This document shows positions 1-5,018 of a stretch of 5,018 bases of DNA, one piece after another. The stretch lies in NCBI GenBank assembly GCA_029934095.1, contig JAOZMV010000128.1:1-5018 (forward strand), given 5' to 3'. The first letter of the stretch is position 1. Each line of letters begins with the position of its first letter. The notes under the pieces were generated by a model, which made no database searches, was not told the DNA's origin, and saw only the letters and a program-made list of their open reading frames with translations. Source of the DNA: Desulfuromusa sp. Lineage in GTDB: Bacteria > Desulfobacterota > Desulfuromonadia > Desulfuromonadales > Geopsychrobacteraceae. The translations under genes and the position numbers were made by a program.

Positions 1-3000
1 CTGACAGTCAGCGATGTGGATGTCAGGCTGCCGCTAGTGCTGAGGCCTGCATTTGTCTCGGTTAATCCGGCCGTGTCGGGTCCATCAGTGATGAGCGGGG
101 CATCGTTGGTGCCGGTAATGGTGATGGTGACAGTATCGTAAGCAGTCGCATCGGCACTGTCAGTGGCAGTGAGCGTGAAGGTCAGGGTAATGGTTTCGTT
201 TTCTTTCAGAAAATCCAGGTTGGCGTTGTTGACTGTATAGGCCCAGTCGGCGGCACCCGGTACGGTCGCACCGATACTGAAACCGCTTTCCAGCAGTAAC
301 TTGAGTGAGCCGTCAATGCCGCCGCCGCTAAACACTGCATCTGAAGTCAACGAGGAAGTGATATCCACCAGGTCTGTGGTATCGATATCGTTGAAGCTCA
401 CTGTGCCGTTGGCGCTGAGATTCTGAGCGCTGGCATCGGCCGCTTCGGTAAAACCGAAGTCGGCCACATTGCCGATGGTCGGAGCATCATTGATCCCGGT
501 GACGGTAATGGTTATCATCCGTTCAGCACTAATTGCACCGTCGTTATCGGTGGCGGTATAGGTGAAAGTGACGTCTTGAGTCTCACCTTCCGCAAGATAA
601 TCCAATGCGGTACCTGGATCAAAGCTGTAGCTGCCATCATTATTAAAAGTCAAGCTACCCAGTGTAACGGTGGTGGTGCCTAGGGCATAACTGGTAATAG
701 TCCCGTCGACATCGCTGGCGGCCGGTACGTTACCATTCAACACCACGTTTTCAGTTGTGTCTGCGGTAGCGTCGACAACGACAGGTGCATCGTTACTGCC
801 GTGGATGGTAAAAGTCACGGTCGCAGTGTGGGTATTGCCGTTGCCATCGTCAACCTGGTAGGTGAAGCTGTCGGTAGTCGTTGCGCCCACGCTGACCCAG
901 TCGAAAGCCGCGTTGGTGTCGTAGAAGAAGCTGCCGTCCACGTTCAGGGTTACGATGGCTCCCGATGCCAGTGCCGTTGGTACTCCGATGGCACCCGGGA
1001 TACCATTCATCTGGGTAACGGTAAGCGCGTCGCCTTCGCGGTCGAAATCGTTGGCCATGACGCCGCCGACACTTTGCTCGAAACCGATGTTGACGAGGTT
1101 ACCGAGCATCGAGGCGTGCTGGGCTGCTATCCATTCCTCGGTGCGGACGCCTATGGAGATACGCGCCTCGTCGATCTGGCCGTCGAAATAGCTACCACCG
1201 CCATTTTCATCAGAACCGATGGCCGCGCGATCTGAATTGGTGTTGGGAATTGCATCGTTGGTAAAGTTATGGCTGAAGGTGCCCTCCAGCACGCCATCGA
1301 CGTAGATCTTGATGTTGTCAACGTCGCTCGAATAGTCGACCGTACCGGTGACGTGATGCCATAGCCCTGCAGTCAGCGGGGATGTCGTGGTTTCCACTGT
1401 GACCACGTCAGTATTGTCATCCGTCGAACGGGCGATCAGGCGAATTTCCTTCTGCTCCTGAGTAAGGACAAACCGTGACGAGCTGCTGGATCCGTCGTGA
1501 GTGACACCGATCAGTTCGCCGTTACTTGCGGTATCATCAGGATTGATCCACAGGGACATGGTGGCGCCCGAAGCGTTATTGATCCAGGCGCGGTCGTTGC
1601 CGAGATCGATATAGTCGTTGCTGCCGTCGAAGTCCTGGGCATTGCCTAAAATACCCGCGGTGTCGGTCGAACCCACGTTGGTGGCATCGAAATTGCCAGC
1701 AGCGTCGGTCACGGTTCCGCCAACCCCCGGATTTCCATTCAAATGATAAACTGCTTGGTAGTCACCCCATACGCCGGTTGGATTCTGACCATTGCCGACG
1801 ACGGTGGCGTTGCCGTAATACATCAGGATGGAATCGGCATCGGTGTTGGCGTCGATCTGTGGGATTCTTACCCAGACGAACGACGTACCGGATTCGTTCC
1901 AGACTTCGATCTCATGATCAAGCAGGGTGCCGTCCTGGTCGAAGAAACGGAGGTCGTCGCCTGAATCGTGGGTCTTTGTGTAGTCGATAATGCTGCTATC
2001 GAGCTTGATCAGAACTGGGAAGTCGACCAGATTCTCGGTGCCCGAGGAATGGTCGAAATTGAGGGTGCGGCGGTACAGCCAGTTGTTGTCGAACCACAGG
2101 CTATTGGAATCCAGCGTGGCGTCTTCGTTGACGTCGTAGTTATCGTCGATGTTTTGGGTTGCGTCCGAGTCGACGATGACAGTAACCACCTGGGTGGTCG
2201 TGCCACCGAGGTCATCGGTGACCGTCACGGTAAAGGTGTCGGTACCAAACCAGCCGGGGCCGGGCGTGGTAAAGGTCCAGGCGCCCGTTGCCTGGTTGAT
2301 CGCAGCCGTGCCGGTGGTTCCCTGGGTGGTCACCGAGAAGTAATTTCCGCTCAATCCTTCGACATCGGTGGCAGTTAATGTTCCCGAAACGGGCACATCA
2401 ACATCGCCCAGGTAGAGAGTATCGCCGCCGATGACGGCGGGGTCGTCGACGCTGGCGAGGTTGATGGTGATGAGCTGGGTGGTCGTGCCTCCTATATCAT
2501 CGGTTACTGTGACCATAAAGCTGTCGCTGCCGTTCCAGTCAGGATCGGTCGGAGTGAAGGACCAGGTGCCGGTGCCCGGGTCGATTGTTGCGATACCGTT
2601 TGTAGCCACCGTTGTAACACTGAACACGGAGCCGTCGGTTAATCCATCCTCATCGTCGGCAACCAGAACGCCAGCGACGACGTCGTTTTCGTTGCCGACG
2701 TAGCTGATGTCACCCGAAATAACGGTTGGTTCATTGACGTCGTTGACGTTGACCGTAAATATTGCGGAATCATAGGCGCCGTGAGGGTCAATGGCGACGA
2801 CAGTCAGGTTAAAAACCGGGTTGGTTTCGAAATCGACGGCTGCGCTGTTAGCGACGGTAATCTGACCGGTGGTGGTATTGATCGTGAAGGCGCCGTCGGT
2901 GTTACCAGTGATGATCGCGTAGCTCATTGCTTCGAGCTCAGGATCTTCCGCGGTCACGCTGCCGACCACGGTTCCGTTGGGGGCGTTCTCGCTGATTGCC

Positions 3001-5018
3001 TGTGAATCCTGCTGTACCACCGGTCTGAAGTTTGGCGTTACGATATCGAGCGCGCGCGGATCTTCGCTATTATCGTTCAAACCGACGTCAGTGCCATCAA
3101 ACAGCAGTGATGCGGTGACCACGTTCGTGCTCTGGTCGGCTGACATCGCGAAGATATCAAATTTGTCGATACTGAGGTTATTACTGCCGACCGTTCCACT
3201 CTCATCGCTGGACAATAACAGGGTGCCGGCCGTCAGGGTCACGCCGCCGATGTCGAGGTCGTTTTGCACCAGTGTCAGGCCGTGGAGCTTGGCATCCACA
3301 TTGAAGTTGGGGCCATCGCCATCAAATAACACCGACAACGTGCCACTCGTACTGCCGTCACCGACGCCATTGGCGCTGAATCTCAGGACATCAAAGTGGC
3401 GTGTTGGGCCACTTGCGGTCAACAGAAAATCACCTTTGGTCACCACTGTGGTTCCGATATTCATGGTCTCTTCGACCAGGGTCACGCCGCGAACATCATG
3501 CCCAATAGCTTCTTCCAACAGCATGTAGAACTCGCCGTCACTGTAGTCGTTCAGTGCCTGCGGTCGAAATACGAATACGTCTTTCGAATCGACGGAAATA
3601 TTGGTCGTTAGCCCGTCGAAGGTTTCGTTGCTAGTGGTCGATAACAACAGGTCACCGGCCTGCAGTGTAAACGATGGTTGTCCACTGACGCCGCCGACGG
3701 TGATGGTTGACTTCACCCGGTAGAGCGAGTTGATGTTGACATTGCTGCTGGCAAGGTCATTGAGTTGTTCCGTTATGGTGGTGAAACTCCCGGTAGTGGG
3801 GTCGGGCCATGCGGGATTGAGTGAAACATCGCTGAGGGCAATAATCGCACCTTCTTCCCAGCCGCTTGGCAGGCCGTTGGCGCCCGGTGCGTTCCCTTCC
3901 GTACTCATCCACAGTGCAGTACCATTTGGATCGACCGTGATCGCCAGTGTATCGATATCGGACAGCGCTCCGCCAATGCCGGTGTTGGCCAGGTCGTTAC
4001 TATTGATCTCCAGGGTGGTGACACCGCTGAAACCTAGCGGCGCGGCAAAGGTCGCACCTTCCAGTGCGACATTGATATCCGCGATGGTGCCGGTGAAAGT
4101 CATGATGCCATCGTTGGTGCCGTCACCGGTGCTGAAGGTTAGCCCGTTGGTTCCGGAAAGGTTTACCGTGCCGTTGGCAGCGGTCAGCGTTACCTGGATC
4201 GGTGCGCTGTTCGAATCAAGATCACTGACGGTAATGGCTGTGCCGTTGGCTGACGATAGTAGCAGCATGCCGGCGTGTTCGATGGTTTGCGGTGCCGGTA
4301 GCGTGTTGATCGGTGGCGACAATACGGCGAGCTGGAACGTATCGCTGACCATCGGGCTCTCGCCGTCGTCGGCGGTTACCTTGACGTCGATTACGCCCAC
4401 ATCGCCGACAGCCGGGGTTCCGCTAAATGTACGGGTAGTGTCGTCGAAAACCAACCACGCGGGAAGTGCGCTGTTGTCGGCTAGTGTCGCGCTGTAGGCA
4501 AGAAGCGCGTCGGAGAGATCGGCATCATTGAAACTATTGGCAGCGAACACGTAGCTGAAAGCACTGTCATGGGTGACAAACTGGTCGACGAGTGCATTAT
4601 CAAGAGTCGGTGCGTCATCTTCTCCAAAAATGGTGACAATGACTTCCTTGGTACTGCCGTCATTTGCGGCGAAGGTGTATCTATCGACAACCAGGTCGCT
4701 ACTATCAAGTCCTTGGACTACGGCACTGGCATTGTCAAGTCTGTAAGTCCAGGTGTTGGAGGTGATTTCAAATGTGCCATAATTATTATCGCCGGAGGTG
4801 GGTCCGATATCCACGAAACTGATCGGATTGTCCGACGCATCTGCATCGCTAATCGTCAAGGTGTCAGAAGAGGTTATTGGTCCATCTTCCGTCACCAGGC
4901 CAAGATTGCCCCCACCGATGACCGGTGCGTCATTGGTACCATCGATAGTGATTGTCACGGTCTGAGTATCGGTGGCGCTGCCGTCGGTGACCTGAATGGT
5001 ATAGGTCAGAACCAGGCT
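1..5018 (-). CDS. Giant multidomain repeat adhesin / surface protein (VCBS, cadherin, DUF2341-LamG), internal fragment, partial at both ends
   Basis: A single minus-strand frame is open for 1672 complete codons (5018 to 3) with no stop, and it reads as recognisable modules from end to end, so I see no frameshift. Module boundaries are marked by linker motifs such as GTNDAP (residues 27-32), GEDDAP (132-137), NDVNEP (759-764), GSNDAP (1407-1412), GINDAP (1508-1513) and GTNDAP (1636-1641). Families seen are VCBS repeats, dystroglycan-type and classical cadherin domains, DUF2341 and a LamG-like jelly roll. My translation has no cysteine, roughly a dozen lysines, and abundant Asp, Thr, Ser and Gly. 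Proteins of this build are usually secreted by a type I (RTX) system and work at the cell surface in attachment or biofilm formation; that role is inferred from the family. No signal peptide, catalytic domain, RTX nonapeptide or secretion signal is visible. It could instead be a surface-layer or autotransported repeat protein. The start and stop lie outside the window. Confidence 0.95.
3..95 (-). other. VCBS repeat, N-terminal start only
   Basis: Residues 1642-1672 open the next VCBS repeat: LITDGPDTAGLTETNAGL, then the SGSLTSTSLTV strand, where the family has SGxLTVxDxD. The remainder lies beyond base 1, so at least one more repeat follows towards the C terminus. Confidence 0.8.
96..479 (-). 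other. VCBS repeat (long form)
   Basis: Residues 1514-1641, 128 long, which is longer than the ~100 of its neighbours. It has FTEAADASAQN, the GTVSFNDIDTTD strand with the acidic turn typical of VCBS repeats, DWAYTVNNANLDFLKENETI in the place of the usual WxYxxDNxxxxFLxxGETI core, FTLTATDSADATAYDTVTITI, and the boundary GTNDAP. The extra length sits in the middle (SGGGIDGSLKLLLESGFSI), between the opening strands and the Trp core. The match to the VCBS family is clear. Confidence 0.88.
480..782 (-). other. Tandem-95/Cadherin_5-like repeat
   Basis: Residues 1413-1513, 101 long. Elements in order: TADTTENVVLNGNVPAASDVDG, TITSYALGT, LGSLTFNNDGSYSFDPG, LDYLAEGETQDVTFTYTATDNDG, AISAERMITITVTGINDAP. 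The GxYxFDPGxxLDYLxxGET core is characteristic of the VCBS/tandem-95 superfamily. The SDVDG and TDNDG turns are acidic. It follows the split module with no linker beyond GSNDAP. Confidence 0.87.
783..1097 (-). other. Cadherin-like module, main part after the LamG insertion
   Basis: Residues 1308-1412. After a short bridge (VNIGFEQSVG) the module resumes with GVMANDFDREGDALTVTQMNG (G1319), then AIVTLNVDGSFFYDTNAAFD, TTTDSFTYQVDDGNGN, TATVTFTIHGSNDAP. These are the strands that normally follow the VNEDxxL opening in tandem-95/Cadherin_5-type repeats. Together with residues 960-973 it makes one complete module of ordinary length. ANDFDREGD and DDGNGN are Asp-rich and likely calcium-binding turns. 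Confidence 0.8.
1098..1808 (-). other. LamG-like (concanavalin A-type jelly roll) domain
   Basis: Residues 1071-1307, with the core from V1090. Landmarks are VWGDYQAVYHL and GNAQDFDGSNDYIDLG (D1129), the usual first strands, followed by ATMSLWINPDD. LWHHVTGTVDYS (W1220) and IKIYVDGVLEG (Y1239) are the most diagnostic pair, and GQIDEARISIGVRTEEWIAAQ (D1283 onward) is the usual C-terminal strand and helix. Bacterial members often bind glycans or calcium-dependent ligands, so this is the most likely ligand-binding part of the visible protein. A run of five serines lies in the loop at about residues 1169-1173. A catalytic role is unlikely: I see no glycosidase motif. The partner is unknown. Confidence 0.88.
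1809..2099 (-). other. DUF2341 domain
   Basis: Residues 974-1070. Typical DUF2341 landmarks appear in order: LWFDNNWLYRRTLNFD, NLVDFPVLIKLDSSIIDY, GDDLRFFDQDGTLLDHEIE, VWNESGTSFVWVRIP and the end motif SILMYYGN. The domain has no known enzymatic activity and very often precedes a LamG/concanavalin-like domain, as it does here. In these proteins the pair probably forms one binding unit. The DUF2341 assignment is strong; the function is inferred. Confidence 0.88.
2100..2141 (-). other. First strand of a cadherin-like module interrupted by an insertion
   Basis: Residues 960-973 read NYDVNEDATLDSNS. The (D/N)xYxVNEDxxL pattern is the standard opening of tandem-95/Cadherin_5-like repeats, where it is normally followed within about ten residues by GVLANDxD. 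Here the continuation (GVMANDFD) comes only at residue 1319, after a DUF2341 and a LamG-like domain. Confidence 0.7.
2142..2438 (-). other. Cadherin-like/VCBS-related module B (paired)
   Basis: Residues 861-959. Key elements are VIGGDTLYL, VPVSGTLTATDVEGLSG, FSVTT, AAINQATGAWTFTT, GWFGTDTFTVTVTDDLGG and TTTQVVTV, ending in the Asp-rich DSDATQNIDD. It shares FSVTT, GxWxFT, the WxGxDxFxVTVTDD core and GGTTTQ with module A; by hand a little under half of the positions are identical. It runs straight into the split module that carries the LamG-like insert. Confidence 0.75.
2439..2726 (-). other. Cadherin-like/VCBS-related module A (paired)
   Basis: Residues 765-860, 96 long. Key elements are VISGDISY, ENDVVAGVLVADDEDGL, FSVTT, ATIDPGTGTWSFTP, DWNGSDSFMVTVTDDIGG and the TTTQLITI strand, ending in SVDDP. 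The WxFTPxxxxWxGxDxFxVTVTDxxGG layout is that of the tandem-95/Cadherin_5-like and VCBS families. Module B directly after it is a close relative in the same register, so the two look like a tandem duplication. Confidence 0.75.
2727..3038 (-). other. Cadherin repeat (classical cadherin-type domain)
   Basis: Residues 661-764. Nearly every cadherin landmark is present in order: AISENAPNGTVVG (E677), TAEDPE, MSYAIITGNTDGAFTIN (D708), TTGQITV, the AVDFET element (D729) at the position of the usual LDxE motif, LTVVAIDPHG (D744), and the end motif NDVNEP (759-764) in place of DxNDNxP. These Glu and Asp residues are the calcium ligands of the family, so calcium-dependent stiffening of the stalk is likely. 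It is the only classical cadherin repeat in the window. The match is strong, and only adhesive partner and role remain inferred. Confidence 0.88.
3039..3230 (-). repeat. Protein repeat unit 3 of 3 (AGTLLLSS type)
   Basis: Residues 597-660. The unit begins AGTLLLSSDESGTVGSN, then LSIDKFDIFAMSADQS, TASLLFDGTDVGL, and ends DNSEDPRALDIV. Compared with the other two units it lacks the final GVTLV..IGG strand, as expected for the last member of a series. The true cadherin repeat follows directly. Confidence 0.7.
3231..3437 (-). repeat. Protein repeat unit 2 of 3 (KGDFLLTA type)
   Basis: Residues 528-596. The unit begins KGDFLLTASGPTRHF, then DVLRFSANGVGDG, SGTLSVLFDGDG, and ends HGLTLVQNDLDIGGVTLT. 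It aligns with unit 1 at GDxLL, the DVxxF strand, the LFDG-like strand and the GLTLV..DIGGV end. It is 69 residues long against 74 for unit 1. Confidence 0.7.
3438..3659 (-). repeat. Protein repeat unit 1 of 3 (AGDLLLST type)
   Basis: Residues 454-527. The unit begins AGDLLLSTTSNETF, then SVDSKDVFVFRP, DGEFYMLLEE, and ends HDVRGVTLVEETMNIGTTVV. The order is a GDLLL strand, a D-x-F-x-F strand, a G-x-x-x-x-L-L-x strand, and a GVTLVE.. strand with an IG turn. The other two units follow the same order. Confidence 0.7.
3933..4316 (-). other. Cadherin-like/VCBS-related module with FSTGDGTND motif
   Basis: Residues 235-362. The module begins with a hydrophobic strand (AGMLLLSSANG), then ITVSDLDSNSAPIQVTLT and AANGTVNLSGTNGLTF. 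It continues with FSTGDGTND (from F295), a TFTGTIADINVALEGATF helix-like or strand stretch, F-S-G-V-T-T-L-E-I, and the acidic end GGALSDIDTLAITV. This pattern recurs in many giant bacterial repeat proteins, where it usually appears in tandem; here I see one copy. The Asp and Asn clusters suggest calcium binding, which is inferred. I do not know a firm Pfam name for it. Confidence 0.7.
4317..4607 (-). other. Dystroglycan-type cadherin-like (CADG / He_PIG) domain
   Basis: Residues 138-234. The diagnostic core of this Ig-like family is clear: aromatic F-S-Y-V-F near the start, the acidic FNDADLSD loop, a Y-S-A-T-L strand, then LPAWLVFDDTTRTFSGTP (W188, F198, then SGTP). The VTADDGESP turn and a final V-S-D-T-F-Q-L strand follow. 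In bacteria these domains serve as calcium-binding spacer or adhesive modules in large surface proteins. It sits between a VCBS repeat and a Thr/Asn-rich module and ends in a short Pro-rich linker (SPP). Confidence 0.85.
4608..4922 (-). other. VCBS-like repeat domain (complete)
   Basis: Residues 33-137, 105 in all, match the usual VCBS length. The module opens with VTEDGP (about 42-47) and the LTISDADASDNP strand and turn, where the Asp-rich SDADASD loop is a likely calcium site. A central GTFEI..NTWTYRLDN segment follows, corresponding to the GTLTI...GxWTYTLDN core of the family. The Y-x-F-x-A-x-D-G-S strand leads to the boundary GEDDAP. It follows the preceding repeat without a linker. The family match is by motif only. 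Confidence 0.85.
4923..5018 (-). other. VCBS repeat, C-terminal end only
   Basis: Residues 1-32 form the last strands of a VCBS repeat. The pattern is a TYTIQVTDG strand, then a run of alternating Thr/Val/Ile (TQTVTITI), then the boundary motif DGTNDAP. The start of this repeat lies beyond the window edge. VCBS repeats are ~100-residue Ig-like modules found in tens of copies in giant surface proteins of Vibrio, Colwellia, Bradyrhizobium, Shewanella and relatives. Confidence 0.85.

Larger units (their letters stand above)
3039..3932 (-). other. Unnamed beta-rich region with three internal repeats
   Basis: Residues 363-660. The segment opens with ALWMSTEGNAPGANGLPSGW and a lead-in ending at about residue 453 (NVNINSLYRVKS, ITVGGVSGQPSF). 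Three copies of a ~70-residue unit follow, each starting with a (A/K)G-x-(L/F)-L-L motif. It contains no known catalytic motif. Comparable segments (W-x-S-T-x-G-x, GDLLLST, DVFVFRP, MLLEG-like) occur, as far as I recall, in giant repeat proteins of marine Gammaproteobacteria, but I cannot attach a domain name. The repeated hydrophobic strand plus Asp/Gly turn spacing would suit either beta-propeller-like blades or stacked beta-sandwiches; the sequence alone does not decide this. It lies between a cadherin-like module and a true cadherin repeat. Confidence 0.65.

Noticed and set aside
801..1235. Plus-strand open frame of 144 codons
   Set aside because: It lies exactly antisense, codon for codon, to the cadherin-like and LamG-like modules, whose motifs are unmistakable on the minus strand. 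The same holds for 1743-1964, 1968-2378, 2781-3005 and 3396-3611.
2977..3528. Plus-strand open frame of 183 codons
   Set aside because: It is a shadow of the three-fold repeat region and the cadherin repeat on the other strand. No ribosome binding site or domain was recognised.
3730..4497. Plus-strand open frame of 255 codons, the longest frame closed at both ends
   Set aside because: It is antisense to well-defined modules. Its product is a low-complexity Ser/Val/Pro/Thr run with no family match. The same antisense register is open again at 2977-3528, 2431-2703, 2149-2343 and 955-1191, as expected from the codon bias of the Asp/Thr/Gly-rich sense frame.
4481..4708. Minus-strand 75-codon frame in a different register, and a similar one at 2009-2215
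   Set aside because: Both overlap the giant gene in another frame and have no recognisable domain. The main frame keeps clear domain motifs through both places, so they are not frameshifted pieces of it.
96..5018. Recurring short DNA motifs such as gcatcgttggt.. and gtcatcggtgac considered as a CRISPR array or intergenic repeat
   Set aside because: They recur about 300 bases apart, are degenerate, and encode the NDAP boundary and VTDD turn of successive protein modules. They are coding repeats, not an array with short spacers.
3..5018. RTX calcium-binding nonapeptides (GGxGxDxxx) or a catalytic domain
   Set aside because: I looked along the translated frame and found no tandem GGxGxD units and no protease, glycosidase or lipase motif. 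RTX repeats, if present, would lie beyond base 1 towards the C terminus.
1..5018. Promoters, terminators, RNA genes or mobile element ends
   Set aside because: No non-coding stretch exists in the window, and nothing resembling a tRNA, a terminator hairpin with T-run or terminal inverted repeats was found inside the coding frame.

Overview
The whole window lies inside one very large gene read on the minus strand, from base 5018 towards base 1. One frame (codons covering 5018-5016 down to 5-3) has no stop codon: I translated all 1672 codons by hand. Neither a start codon region nor a stop codon is in view, so the gene runs off both ends. The visible part alone is about 170 kDa. Residue numbers below are local, with residue 1 at bases 5018-5016 and residue 1672 at bases 5-3.

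The protein is a mosaic of extracellular beta-sandwich modules, typical of giant bacterial surface adhesins and repeat proteins usually exported by type I secretion. In protein order: the tail of a VCBS repeat (1-32); a complete VCBS-like repeat (33-137); a dystroglycan-type cadherin-like domain (138-234); a Thr/Asn/Gly-rich repeat module (235-362); a region with three ~70-residue repeats containing GDLLLS-like motifs (363-660); one true cadherin repeat (661-764); two paired ~96-residue modules (765-860 and 861-959); a cadherin-like module split by an inserted DUF2341 plus LamG-like pair (960-1412); a VCBS/tandem-95-type cadherin-like repeat (1413-1513); a long VCBS repeat (1514-1641); and the start of another VCBS repeat (1642-1672). 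The VCBS and cadherin modules probably act as a calcium-stiffened stalk, and the LamG-like jelly roll is the best candidate in view for ligand (probably glycan) binding.

The hand translation contains no cysteine, very few lysines and a great excess of Asp, Thr and Ser, as is usual for secreted calcium-dependent repeat proteins of Gram-negative bacteria. Base composition is moderate, apparently somewhat above half G+C (not counted exactly). The module set recalls giant surface proteins of marine and environmental Gammaproteobacteria, but the taxon cannot be fixed from this window. The features that would settle the export route (N-terminal retention module, RTX nonapeptides, C-terminal secretion signal, neighbouring transporter genes) lie outside it.

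There are no RNA genes, insertion sequences, CRISPR arrays, promoters or terminators that I can support, and no intergenic DNA. Open frames on the plus strand and in other minus frames are shadows of this gene. I see no evidence for a wholly new system. The most interesting points are the nested DUF2341-LamG insertion and the three-fold repeat region that I cannot assign to a named family.
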